A stretch of 64,000 nt of DNA from Actinernus sp. WN-2022 (lineage: Eukaryota; Cnidaria; Anthozoa; Actiniaria; Actinernidae): NCBI GenBank assembly GCA_030867875.1, contig JAOWCC010000655.1, positions 7,462,269-7,526,268 of the forward strand. Direction: 5' to 3'. Position numbers and translations under genes: made by a program. Positions within the stretch are counted from its first letter, which is position 1. Every line of letters begins with the position of its first letter. Positions 49,950 to 61,182 of this stretch are shown here, one piece after another. The notes below the pieces were generated by a model, which had not been told where the DNA came from, made no database searches, and saw only the letters and a list, made by a program, of their open reading frames with translations.

Positions 49950-51400
49950 AGACAGACGGCATAAACTGTGGACTACACTCATAGACTTAAACACAAGAGT
50001 CCGAAGGTTCTATGTTTTAATTTTCTTTTCAATCAAGAGCGACAATTACCACATGTCCTAACATGTAGCTTTCGTTTAGTGTTATAACCTTAGCTAAGGT
50101 TAGAAATTACTCAGATTCTACCTAGCATTTCAACTCATGATTCATGTACTTAACTTTTTCACGAATAAAGCCAGTTCATTGCAGTCATTGGCAGTTACAA
50201 TTGCAAGCAGGCAATTTTCGCATTGAGTTCTTAATTATTGCGATTGATGGCTATACTTTCAGAACCAAAATATATCAGCAGAACCGGGCTTCGAAACATG
50301 ATGTGACTCAGTTTGGTTTTGTTAGTTTGCTGTTGAGAGAAATTTAAGTTACCGGTCGAGTTACAAATGACAAACAACTCACACGCTACAAATATTGTAT
50401 ACAGTGAAAGTATTAAATCGTGATGTATCTGAAATGCTTTCTTTTAAGTAATTCGCAATCTGTGTTTCTCACCATCATAGGACATGCAATATCCTGAAAA
50501 GCTACGCATACTTACCTTCAAAGTGCGTGTAATTTTGAAGATTGCTATGAAGAACAAGGCTTACGAAGTTGTAAAAGCAGAGTGCGGTTTGTGCCAATAT
50601 TTAAATTTTGAGCGCATATTAAATAACAGTAACCGTGATCCGATTGGTTAAACTTGACACTTCGCAGATAGCGGGACATTCAATTCCATTCACATCTACG
50701 TGTTAGCCGACCGACGAACAATCGAACAAGCTATGAATTTAAAATTTATTCAAGAAAGCACCCATATTCTTATCACTTCGCCTTTCGACCTTTCCAAGTC
50801 ATCGGGTTACAAAAGAACAAGAACAAGTCCGGTTTCTGGCGAGTGATGTTTCAGTTGTATTAAGCATGACTCCTTGCAGCCCCGAAATTGTCGACTACGT
50901 AATGCACTGAGAATCTTTATAATATGCCGCTTCACATCTACAGGATTGTATCAGCCGATGGCTTTTAGCTAACACTGGTATGTTATTATGTCGGCAAAAC
51001 ATTCATCAGATAGATATTGCGAAGTTTCAGGCAAATATTGTTGTGTCGAGTTCGAAGACGTGAACAGCCGACTAAATTTCACTCGAAGACTGAATTTCTA
51101 ACCGGACCTGAAACAACGTACCATAGGGGATGGATGATCAAAGCCAGGACCCGGCTAATCCACAAATTTAGACTCAACCAAGACAACCTACTCACAATGA
51201 CAAAGTGTAGCCCAAAACAGCCACCAGATTGAGCAGAAAGTCGATTCAACAAAGTTCCCTGCTAACAGAGGTCTCTGCGTCTATGTAAAGCATATGAGCC
51301 GGAAGAGAAATTCAAGAGAAGAGAAATTCAACATGGGCAAAGGCTAAACTTTCTCAGTTCAGTTTGAAAATTGCCAAAGCAACGGCTGAAATTGGTCTTG
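49950..51400. other. Centre of the fold-back element, no gene seen
   Basis: Ordinary AT-rich sequence with no frame over 71 codons and no transposase motif. Confidence 0.5.
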
Positions 51401-51439
51401 TTAATTGCGACTTCAAATTTGCGTGCCACGCTTTTGGCT

Positions 51440-52160
51440 TAGTATTTTAGTGTGACTTGAAAATTTTCCTACCACATTTCGGAATGGTCTTGTAGTGTGA
51501 CTTGGAAATTTCCAAGGCATACTTTGCAATCGGTCCTGTGGTGTGACTTGGAAATTTCCAAGGCATACTTTGCGATCGGTGCTGTGGTGTGACTTGGAAA
51601 TTTCCAAGGCATACTTTGCGATCGGTCCTGTGGTGTGACTTGGAAATTTCCAAGGCATACTTTGCGATCGGTCCTGTGGTGTGACTTGGAAATTTCCAAG
51701 GCATACTTTGCGATCGGTCCTGTGGTGTGCCTTGGAAATTTCCAAGGCATACTTTGCGATCGGTCCTGTGGTGTGACTTGGAAATTTCCAAGGCATACTT
51801 TGCGATCGGTCCTGTGGTGTGACTTGGAAATTTCCAAGGCATACTTTGCGATCGGTCCTGTGGTGTGACTTGGAAATTTCCAAGGCATACTTTGCGATCG
51901 TTCCTGTGGTGTGACTTGGAAATTTCCAAGGCATACTTTGCGATCGGTCCTGTGGTGTGCCTTGGAAATTTCCAAGGCATACTTTGCGATCGGACCTGTG
52001 GTGTGACTTGGAAATTTCCAAGGCATACTTTGCGATCGGTCCTGTGGTGTGCCTTGGAAATTTCCAAGGCATACTTTGCGATCGGACCTGTGGTGTGACT
52101 TGGAAATTTCCAAGGCATACTTTGCGATCGGTGTTGTGCTATGACTTGGAAATTTCCGTA
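51440..52160. repeat. Right 46-bp tandem array, about 15-16 copies, inverted relative to the left array
   Basis: Reads ggcatactttgcgatcggtc-ctgtggtgtga-cttggaaatttccaa repeatedly, the reverse complement of the left array unit. Nearly every unit is 46 bp with one or two base changes; some carry gccttgg in place of gacttgg, giving a two-unit sub-pattern. Confidence 0.9.
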
Positions 52161-52354
52161 CCACTTCTCAGTCTAAATATTTCAATTTTCTCTCAAATGT
52201 GCAACACCCCATTTTTGAAAGAAACGACTCTACACAAAAAAATTTGCCAGTTTTGTAACAGTTTGTGGGTATTTGGAAAAATATAACATATTTTACTAAA
52301 TCGTGCCAAAAAAACGGTACTTTGGAATATCCAGCGTTGCTCTGGAACGTGTTA

Positions 52355-53023
52355 TTTCTTCAGAATGTGGTATCGCTGGATCTTATCATTCTATGGCCTA
52401 CCGTAGTTTCGAGTTATTTGGAGTGAGAGAAGTGTGATTTTCGTGGCAAAGATTACAGGTTATGCATCGTATATTTGTCGGTTGTCTCCAGCCTTTTCCT
52501 TTTATTAGGAGGTGAGGGAAAGAGGTTCGAAAAAACCCCAGCGGAAACGACCCTAGAAGAGCTCAGAGGTATGAATAACCACAACTGAAACATTGCAGGG
52601 CGAAGTCGTGTATTTATTTGTCTAACATACATGTTTTGGAAGGATTTATAATATGAACTATTCAAGCGATATTTGTAAGCGTATAAATACACAAATCTGG
52701 GCTGCCTGTGGAATCGTGCGATGAGTGTTGGCTTCGTTGTGCGAAGTGTTGGCTTCAACGTTGCAAAATCATCCGGTTTGTTCGACAAAAAATCAGAAAG
52801 TTAATTGCATGAGCTGTTTCTTTATGTGAGTAACTTGCTAAGCGACAAAGAAGACAACCACAATTGTGTTAGTCCAGCTACGACTCGATCGAAGAAAACG
52901 GCCGATCGGATTCTGTTCTAAAAAAGGAACTCAACCGGATCAAGATGTAAAGAATACAGTCGTTTCGCCCCCAATTAAATAATAAATCTGACATTTTACA
53001 ACGACAACTTCCACATAATATTA
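52355..53023. other. Intergenic, small inverted repeat
   Basis: agtcgtttcgcccccaatt (about 52957-52975) and aagttgggggtgaaacgact (53028-53047) are inverted, the second overlapping the possible exon at 53024. No other feature. Confidence 0.4.
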
Positions 53024-53248
53024 TTACAAGTTGGGGGTGAAACGACTGGTACCGATGTAAATATCAGTTGGTATTAAATGCGTTCCACCAGTTTTAAGAT
53101 CCGTCAAATCGCAGTCTTGCAGAGACTGAATCATATCAATAGATGTTGCTTCTTTAGTCTTTGATAAAATACAAGACCTGACAATGGGCTGATAGCTAAA
53201 GCAGTTGTATTTACTGTCCCCGATCCGGTAGACGGAACAGGAAAACAT
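53024..53248 (-). CDS. Possible single coding exon of an unrecognised gene
   Basis: The frame is open for 74 codons on the - strand, starts with an ATG directly after a possible acceptor (taataatcag) and has balanced, coding-like composition (SKTKEATSIDMIQSLQDCDL, ending SRFTPNL). I do not recognise it and found no partner exon or AATAAA nearby. It lies about 500 bases upstream of the transporter start, on the opposite strand. It may be a terminal exon of a gene, a retrocopy fragment, or chance. Confidence 0.3.
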   Translation of the reverse strand: MFSCSVYRIGDSKYNCFSYQPIVRSCILSKTKEATSIDMIQSLQDCDLTDLKTGGTHLIPTDIYIGTSRFTPNL

Positions 53249-53748
53249 CTGATTATTAAAATAATTAAACAGTTAACCGCTTCTTCTTATGATTTCAAGC
53301 GGATGTGAAAATATCTGCCTTTCAGCCAAAATATCTCCAAAATATCTCCAAAATATCTGCCTTTCAGCCACCTGATCCATGCCAAATTGATCACTTGATT
53401 GACACTTGTCACTTTTAGCCAATAGGAGAGCTGCGTTCGTTGACGAACACGGAGAACTCTAAAAGGTATGCCTTTCTACAGGCTCTTATTTCCTATTCTC
53501 CTCTTCCCCTCCCCCCTCTCCCTCCTTCCCTTTTCTCCTCGCCCCATTTTGATCGCGCTCCAATGGTAGCCCAATTCGAAAACAAATTAGCAAAAAAACG
53601 CCCTCATATTATAGCCGTGTGCAGGATATGGTAAGGCCCAGAAGTTTAAATGTATCTACAGCATCAAGTAGCGGGCCTCTTTTTGCCTGCTGGGATGTTT
53701 ATCCGTTCTATGATGCGATACACGTGAGTAAATATTTCCTCTGAGTAT

Positions 53749-56700
53749 ATGGCGTCGTCGTCGTTGCATGTGTGGGCTGCGTTGGTGGCTATTCAGATCG
53801 GATACGGAGGCTATGGCGTCGTGGTATCCAAGTTTGTCAAGAATAACAGAGTTGACCCGTTAGTTTTTAGTCTAATCAGACAAGCTGGCGCTGTTCCATT
53901 TCTTTTTCTGGCTTCAGCTTCTATCGAGAAGCGCTTTCAAATTCCTACGCTGAGGTAAAATAATTATCATATCTTTAAAATATCTAATCGTTGGCCATTC
54001 CATCCCGTTCACTTTAACTGAACACGTTCACTTTCAATGCGCGTGAACTGTCAGAACCGTATAATATTGTTGTGTGAATTCGTGACAGACATAATAGACA
54101 AAACAGGCAAAGAAACAAATCGAGGAACAGAACTTGAAAGATCATTGCAGCTAATACCACATCAGTAGTAGTTTATTCACCATTTCACTAATTACGACTT
54201 ACCGGTTAATTTTAATTAAGTTAAATGTGCCTAATTGACCTAAAACCTTGATCTGAAAACTTAATGATATCATAATTGTTAGTTTATTTCACGGGTACCT
54301 GTTAACACTGTGGCGTTCATTTCCTTCATGATGTTAATGACTTGATTTTAATGCTGATAATTTAGTTAAAGCTTTATCATCATAATTTGGAATATGCTGT
54401 GGCAAAACGTGGATTTATTGATACAAGTGCACATCGACAAAACAGTCCAGGAATTTTTATTTCAGTGGAGACAGTTGTATCTCGGCAAAGACAATATATT
54501 ATGTAACTGGACATTTTGCGGTGTCCAGCTGTTAATTAAGCTCGTCATTACCCGCAGGTATATGAATTATGTCTCTACCTCGTACCAAGGAAAAAGATAG
54601 GACGCAAGGGAGCACGGGAAGGACGACGAAAGCACCAACGCATCCTCGCTCTACAATTACCAATAATCAGTAAATGGCAAACACGCTTGAAATACCAATT
54701 ATTGGTAATACTACGACAAATGCTAACCCGAACCATAAACCGAACCCTAACCATCGGACGAGTTCGCGGGTAAACGACGGGTTCTCATTCACTAGAGCTA
54801 GGGTTCACAGGTAACAAGAAGAGAAGGTAAACGAGAGGATTTTTTTTTTGAGCGCTCCTACTCGGGTTTGAACTCGTAATCGTTTGCGTGTTGTGCTTGG
54901 TAGTATAGGCGTCATGTCCACTACACTATAAAGCGCGTCTACCACCGTTCGGATTTGGACAATTGTTTATCTTTATCCTTGACTGGTTTTAAGAATGTCA
55001 TTGTTTAATTTGTGTTCCAGAATTAGCGATTATTGATAATTGAAGAGCAAAAGCCAATTACTGATTATTGGTAATTCTAGAACGAGGATATGTTGAAAGC
55101 ACGCAGCCGAACTAAGGTTTTCGTCCTTCCCGTGCTCCCTTGCGCCCCACCCAGGTGTTTTTGCGGGAAAGAACAAGATACGAGACAGATAATGTCTATG
55201 GCACAACTGGCCTGGGCTGTTCGAATCTCGAAAAGCGTTAATCCTGGTTTACATTGTAACCGAGGATTCTGGTACTGTTGGTATGTTCTACTTATTCCTC
55301 CTCAAACAATGTTTTTAACCCAACGTCAACAAGTTGAAAAAAATACAAACAATTGATGTCTTTTTTTCGCGCCCGAGCCGGCGGTAACCTACGATTTCCT
55401 GCGGACTGTTGGCCGTTCCCGAGAGCGGGTGGTTTTATCCAGTGCGCGTGCACACATCGGTCAAACGTCTGCGCATGCGTTAAAAGTCTTGCAACAGCAA
55501 CATATTCCAAAACAAATTCAAAACGAGCCGGCGGCGTCACTGTTCACACACCCATTTTTAAAACCTTGATAACTTTTTTGGTAAATAATTTTTTTTTTTG
55601 GGTAAACTCACAGCTTGAAGTTTGTTCAATTTCTCGTCGACTGTGAAAATATAAAGCTTAACTTTTACGTACTTTTCTTAACTTTAGGGGGTAGAAGTTC
55701 ACAAGCCGAGTTTTTTTTAAACACCGGGTTGTTGTAATATGTTTTACGGTAAATTTTGCGCGGCAAATTCGCGCGGCCGCCCACCAGACTGACCGTAATG
55801 CGCTTAATTCACTTGAGTTTGCCAATAAATAGAGGATATTACACGGTGGTGCGAAGATATGAAGTTTATCCTCGAGAGTCGAAATGTTTTGGACTCGAGA
55901 GGATAAATTTCATATCTTCAAACCACTGTGTAATTTTCATTTTATTATATGGACAATTAAACTGCTCAAAGAACTCTTATCTATATTCAATTTACTTACT
56001 GTCAGTACAAACTTCTTCAGTCGTGATCTCTCTAAGCTGTTCTGGGGAGTTTCATCGGGTTTTCTTGGCTCTTCGTTGCAGTCGAGTAAATCTTTAGAGA
56101 GTTTTAGATCGTATTTGGCTTTTTGTGCTCGGAATATTCATTGTCGTGCAGCTTATTTAAGGTGTTTACCCGGGGGGGGGGGGGGGGGGGGGGGGGGAGG
56201 TACTTACATGAAAAATGGGTATGTATGTGAGGCCAAGAGACTCAAACCCTGACCCTGTTTGACCCAATCCGAGCTCCAAAACCCTGATTGCCCCCTTTTT
56301 AGGGAAAAAAACCCTGATTGCCTCTTCTTTAAATTGTTTTCAAAACACGGTCGGATATATATCTCGGCCGGTATACCGCGTACCGGGATTGCATGCAAAA
56401 TACGGAACATTTCAAGTCGGGACGTGGTATTGGGTAAACAAATCAGCAGATGGAGTACATAGATAAGTACTTAAGTACGAATTAGCGGCGTCACAATGTA
56501 AGGGAACCTGATCAGTGCTTGCATGTGGACAGGCGATCAAAATGCGGCAACAGAATGTATTTTTTTCGACATAGTAGCTAAAAATAACTGAACCCTAACT
56601 GCCTAAAAAATACTGAACCCCGACCCTGACTGCACCCAAATTATACTCCAATCCTGACCCTAATCTGCCCAAATCAGGTCAAAACCCTGACCCTACCTGC

Positions 56701-58370
56701 CCAAACTAAGCTCAAAACCCTGACCCACCCGGGCGGCACATACATAATACGTCACAAACAGGAGTACCCCCCCCCCCCCCCCCCCCCGGGGGTGTTTACA
56801 TCTTCCTCTGTGATTTTCACAACTGATCTGTCACCATCTTTGTTGTTCAACTGATCTGAAGGCGGCAAACGTGACGTCATCGATATTTTCACTAGTGAGG
56901 ATATGGAAAATACGCTACTCAGTAACCCAGATGTAGTTTCGTATGAGTTTTACGAGTGGTTTATTTCTCAGTAAAACACTATCGTCCATATAATAATTCG
57001 TCTCAAGTCGAAAGAGAATAGAGGAAAAAAACGTTATTTACGGCTTAGTAAAACTGTGCTCTCGGTCTTGAAAGTACTCATCGGGCTGCGGCCTTGGTCA
57101 GTACAGTTCAAGATCTCAGGCACAGATTTTCTCTATACGGACCTCCCAGCCGGTAAATAACTCGTATATCCTTGTTAATCCTGGATTAGATTTAATAATC
57201 GAGCTTCGCCAACAGGGCTCTTAATGTCTATTGTTCGTCAAAGAAAGTTTATTTCAGAGATGTTGGCTTAAGATGAAGAATCGTACTAACTTGACCTTAA
57301 ACCATGATCTCAAAACTTATATAATTACTTTCTAGTTGGCTGCTTATCATATGTCTTTTGTTGTCAAGAAACTATCGAGCGACGGCACAGCCCAACTGAA
57401 AAAAATATGCCGTTCGTGTGTTGATTGGCTCACGTACTTAATTACAAAACCTTTCACGTGTCTTTTTTTTTCTTACACAATAATTCGTTCGCTTTCTAGG
57501 GAACTGCCTCTATTTATAATGCTGGGTTCGATAGGGATTTCTTTGAATATACTCCTGTCTCTTCTTGGTATATACTTCACCAATGCTAATGTCGCAGCCA
57601 TCTTCCAAGCAACTACTCCAGTTTGGACATCATTGCTAGCAATCCTGACAGGAATAGAGCCTATCCCCCCTCTAAAGACGTTGAAAGGCTGGGCGAAAAT
57701 TCTTGGAATGGTGTCTGCTATTGCGGGAGCAGCCGCCATTATGGCAGACAAAAGATCTCATGGTGCCAAAGGCTTTAGTTTGACTCAGTCGGCCGACGAA
57801 ATACTCGGGTGTTTATTTCATTTAGGAAATAACTTTTGCATGGCGATATATGTCTTGGTTCAAAAGAAATTCATATTCAACAAGGAGGATTCCCCGTGGA
57901 AGTCGAAACCAATCACCGTTACAACTTGGAGCTATTTCTTCGGGAGTCTCACCATGGCGCTTGCGGCTCTATATTACGTCAATGAACCAGAGAAGTTTAC
58001 TTATTTCCCAAAGGAGGAGATCATCTCGGTTCTCTATGCCATCTTCGTCACGTCGTTCTTGTGTGACTTACTGATCACGTGGTGTAACATGAATATATCG
58101 TCGTCTGTTGTGACTGCCACGTGGCCACTACGGGTTCTCGTCTGTGTCATATTATCTTACGTCGTACTGAATGAAGTTATGACGACAGTTCAATATATAA
58201 GTGGAATTCTCGTAATTTCTGGATTAATGGGTGTCGTTTGGTCGAATTGCGATCAAGAAAATGAGTATATGGACCACGAACTTGAGTCGTATGGATATAA
58301 TAAGGTATCGAAGGAGGAAATCTTTGTTTCCGGGCTGTCCACAGATCAAGACTCCCGGCCGGTGAATTAA
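53749..58370 (+). CDS. EamA/DMT-superfamily transporter, plant WAT1-like, two exons (358 aa)
   Basis: Exons are 53749-53954 (donor ctgag|gtaaaa) and 57500-58370 (acceptor gctttctag). Phase 2 matches across the 3.5-kb intron and the sum is 1077 nt with one stop. The protein has ten hydrophobic segments in the 5+5 arrangement of the drug/metabolite transporter superfamily. TM1-2 come from exon 1 (GGYGVVVSKFV, PLVFSLIRQAGAVPFLFL) and TM3-10 from exon 2. The TM4 region NANVAAIFQATTPVW and the SVVTATWPL segment are like those of EamA domains; the first is especially WAT1-like. A charged cytoplasmic tail of about 50 residues ends the protein. Family members move small organic solutes across plasma or vacuolar membranes; the substrate here cannot be told. 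AATAAA at 58447. The ATG at 53749 is followed directly by a TM1-ready sequence, which supports the start. Confidence 0.85.
54603..55144. mobile_element. Inverted-repeat DNA element in the transporter intron
   Basis: Left gcaagggagcacgggaagga ... attaccaataatcag and right ctgattattggtaatt ... tccttcccgtgctcccttgc are inverted, about 100 bp per arm with a gap. The SINE at 54845 is nested in its centre. Confidence 0.7.
54845..54950 (-). repeat. tRNA-derived SINE with A tail, inside a MITE
   Basis: On the - strand tatagtgtagtggacatgac (A box) is followed by gagttcaaacccgagt (B box) and, after gagcgctc, a run of nine A. It lies within the inverted-repeat element 54603-55144. Confidence 0.5.
55430..56160. 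repeat. Second locus of the 9-bp-TSD MITE and repeat B (copy 2), in the transporter intron
   Basis: 55450-55800 matches the MITE at 47110-47437 but lacks its right terminal repeat. 55826-56150 matches repeat B at 48400-48740. Its hairpin 55838-55934 has longer, better arms (tattacacggtggt, gaagatatgaa, tcctcgagagtc) than copy 1. Confidence 0.6.
56170..56791. mobile_element. G/C-run-ended MITE with 8-bp target duplication, in the transporter intron
   Basis: Begins ccggggg... and ends ...cccccggg, with inner inverted sequences (aaaccctgaccc; ggtacttacatg against the right end). It is flanked by GTGTTTAC at 56162-56169 and 56792-56799. The homologous unoccupied site is at about 48728-48740 (gctgtttacatcttcc) in repeat B copy 1. 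8-bp duplications are typical of hAT elements. Non-coding. Confidence 0.7.
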
Positions 58371-58446
58371 AATGTCCTGGCATACCTTTTCACGTGTATA
58401 AAATTGTCGTAGTTACTGGTTCAAATGAGTTGATCATCTTTCTGCT

Positions 58447-58452
58447 AATAAA
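58447..58452 (+). terminator. Polyadenylation signal of the EamA transporter gene
   Basis: AATAAA 77 bases after the stop codon at 58370. Confidence 0.5.
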
Positions 58453-58609
58453 AAGATGGTTCTCCGTGTTCTATAAAACAAGAAGCTGCACACAGCTTTA
58501 ACTCGGACCAGTTTACAACAGTTTGATTTTCATAAAACTACTTTGACATTTCATGTCTCAAAGGGGTGAATCCTTGTTTGTTGAAGCTATTTGCATTTAC
58601 GAATAATAC

Positions 58610-59860
58610 GGCTTCCACCCGGAGTCACATTGTGACACAATATATATTTTAAAGTATATGCATGCATACACTACATCTGATTGCGATAGTACACATGCAC
58701 AGTCACATCGATAATCAGTAGTATGCACACAGTCAGGGACCCATAACCAGGAGTGTCCATATCTCCTATTTATTTCATACTTGACACGGTTTTCTTTGTT
58801 ATTCATGACGCTTTATTTTCCATACATATACCCTCATTATCAATGCAAGGGATGTATGAGAAAAGTTCCCGGGATGTATCCAGATACATCCCGGGAACTT
58901 TTCTCATACATCCCTTGCATTTGTAATGAGCAATTCAATACAATTCAACGTTATTTTGTTGTTTCTAGCTTATTATTTTCTCCAAGGAATTGATTCACCT
59001 TGGCTTCAGCCAAACTTACTAAATATCCCTATAATGATTTAGAACCTTTTCTCCGTCTTGGTACTCGCCCAAAATCTACCGAAAAAGAGCTACATCAATG
59101 AAAAGTTTGCAAAAACCTCGTCAAGTATGAAATAAGTCCGTTAAATACCTCGAACCTCAGGTATCTGGCTAAAAGCCTCGGTTCTCGGTATTTAACTCTT
59201 CCATACCCTGCCACTTCAGGAATGTGTGGTTAGAGTTTGTTAAAATGGTTGGGTAAGCTTTATATGGAAACAATGGAAAACAATGAAAAATGAATTATTA
59301 ATAAGTACATTCCTGAAGTTTCAGGATATTCTGCAGTTACTCCGCAAAGTGATATAATAATAATTTATTTATATAGCGCTAACTCCACTAATTGTTCAAA
59401 GCGCTTCACAAAACTACAACGTTAAAAATTTAAAGAGGCAAATATAAGATAATACAAATGATTCAGGTAGGGGTTGCCCTACTGCCCGGATCTCAACACG
59501 ATGCAGCCGCCAAAATCATTCAAGCATAGAAACCAAAATGGCGGACACTATGGGTTTTGTCTTTCGCCGCGCAAATGACGTGACGCCAAACTAAGAACTA
59601 CATATTAACCACACTCGTGTATAGCTTTATTTCTATGCCCACTGCGATAAAAGCGTGTTGTTAGCAGCTACTCGTTGGTAGCTGGCCGGTCTACGGCCCC
59701 TCGGGATGTATCTGGCTAAAAGCCTCGGTTCTCGGTATTTAACTCTTCCATAGTATATGCATGCATACACTACATCGATAATCAGTAGTATGCACATAGT
59801 CAGGGGCCCATAACTATAGGAGCGTCCATATCTCCTATATAGTTGCCACAACGTTTTCAC
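58610..59860. repeat. Region of direct repeats downstream of the transporter gene
   Basis: 58660-58770 (atgcatgcatacactacatc, gtcagggacccataac) recurs at 59757-59845. 59160-59212 (tatctggctaaaagcctcgg) recurs at 59708-59750. 59360-59400 holds an AT-rich tail (aataataatttatttatata-gcgc) like LINE or SINE 3' ends. No gene seen. Confidence 0.55.
58842..58921. repeat. 38-bp-arm perfect palindrome
   Basis: 58842-58879 is the exact reverse complement of 58884-58921, with a 4-base centre ccag. It contains gttcccgggatgtat. Partial matching goes on for a few bases outward. It lies 390 bases downstream of the transporter's AATAAA. Confidence 0.85.
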
Positions 59861-60867
59861 AACGGTTGGTCTATTTTTAGATTATTTCCCCCGCCAATTG
59901 GTAGATTGCACCGTGGCGGAACAAAAGATGCCTCATTAGCTTTTGTTATACTAAACAACATGGATGCTACGCTTTTGTGATTGATTTCCTTAGGAATACT
60001 GAATTGCAACTCAACAATAGTGGGAAACCATTCTAAAAATAACCTAACTTGTAAAAACGCTGTGACATAGGCCTAGTATGTGGGATGGACGCTCCTGGCC
60101 CACGATAGTTGCCGCTCACTTGAACCACAGTTGGCATTTTCGACTCTAGCCTGCGAAAACAGCGGTATTTTTATTTATTTATTATCTTTACGCGTTTACA
60201 TATATACATTTGTTTGTCTAATTATTTTTTCATTGCTGCTATATAGCAATTCTTTTCATTAATGTCTATACACATATATACATATATTTTTAATTAGGTA
60301 GCGTTAGCTATAGGGTGGGGCTAGATAAATATTTTTCTTATAGAGGTGGGGGTTGCGGTGTACTGTATCTAGTAGGGGACCTCGCGTGTCCTATTATACA
60401 ACATCTGCCCTTTGGGCAAATCTTGTAATAAACAATAATTTAAACTTCATCCCATGATACAGAATGCATTCCGCTTTGCACTGTAGTAGAAGTTTTGCTA
60501 TTTACTGGCAGTACAATATAGTGTTATTTACCCACCCAGTTTACTTAACTCTTTGACAACGGACCGTGTTTGAGCTCAATTGGTGAAATCCCTCCCCCCT
60601 CAGTTCCAGTTTGGCTAGTCCGGGGTAATTAAATACTGCTGACTTAAATACTGCTGACTTGTTAAGTTATTATTATTATTATTAAGCCAAGGGCTCAAAC
60701 GTGCCCCACAATGCCATTCGGGAGAATTCTTCGTAGTTGTCGAAGGTAGGTATTGCAACTTCTGTAGGGTTTCCAATGAAATGTGCTCTAATTTTGGAGA
60801 AAAATGCCACTGTCAGAGAGCTTGAGGACATAATTAAGTCTGTGGACGGCTGAAAAGTACTTGCGAT
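59861..60867. other. Intergenic, no gene seen
   Basis: ATT-type microsatellite at 60670-60684 and A/T-rich low-complexity sequence around 60165-60300. No gene. Confidence 0.45.
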
Positions 60868-61080
60868 AGGCAACTAGTTCCTGTAAAAACTAGTGTTGGT
60901 CTGCGTCGGCGGGGAAGATAAACACTGGTATGTAATCAACTAAAGTCGATTGAGGTATGCTAACCGCCGTGGAAAGCGAGTAACAGCTGACGTTTCGAGC
61001 GCTAGCCCTTCGTCAGAGGAAAAGAGGGAATTATCGGTGGGGAAACGGTTTATATAGTGTCGAGTGCATGACTACCGCTG
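60868..61080 (-). repeat. Penelope-like terminal repeat (pLTR) downstream of the GIY-YIG domain
   Basis: Starts taggcaactagttcctg and contains the hammerhead-like block 60989-61016. The same sequence recurs at 62442-62591 and, inverted and shortened, at 62611-62706. A third, older copy lies at 16200-16335. Confidence 0.65.
60989..61016 (-). ncRNA. Hammerhead-ribozyme-like core in the 3' terminal repeat of the Penelope-like element
   Basis: Same 28-base block with intact CTGACGA and GAAA on the - strand, just downstream of the GIY-YIG frame, where the element's transcript would end. Confidence 0.48.
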
Positions 61081-61182
61081 AGGAAACATGTACTCGGATC
61101 AATTGGGATCAATTTGATCATTTGATGAGTAAACTAAGGAAACATGCTGATCTTAGTGTGAGTGAATACGTGAATTCTGAAA

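Larger units (their letters stand above)
48817..52352. mobile_element. Fold-back-type DNA element with opposed 46-bp satellite arrays
   Basis: The outer ends acacgttccagagcaacgct and agcgttgctctggaacgtgt are inverted repeats of about 34 bp. Both are flanked by TA. Inside each end lies a tandem array of the same 46-bp unit, in opposite orientation (left 49240-49850, right 51440-52160). The 1.5-kb centre (49950-51400) has no recognisable gene. No transposase was found, so it is probably non-autonomous. A TA duplication suits Tc1/mariner-like transposition, but the architecture is that of fold-back elements. Confidence 0.7.

Noticed and set aside
49158..49951. Three overlapping 215-252-codon open frames on the + strand
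   Set aside because: They are the three readings of the 46-bp array, whose unit has no stops in any frame; the proteins are period-46 repeats of one another with no gene context.
49240..52160. CRISPR-like look of regular repeats
   Set aside because: The units are contiguous tandem repeats without variable spacers, and the DNA is clearly animal, with introns and retroelements.
51413..52164. Three overlapping 219-231-codon open frames on the - strand
   Set aside because: Same cause as above, in the inverted right array.
57336..57499. Start of the transporter at an upstream ATG in exon 2's open frame
   Set aside because: That stretch is intron: exon 1 at 53749 supplies TM1-2 and joins in phase at 57500, while the 57336 reading lacks them and ends in a pyrimidine-rich acceptor tract.
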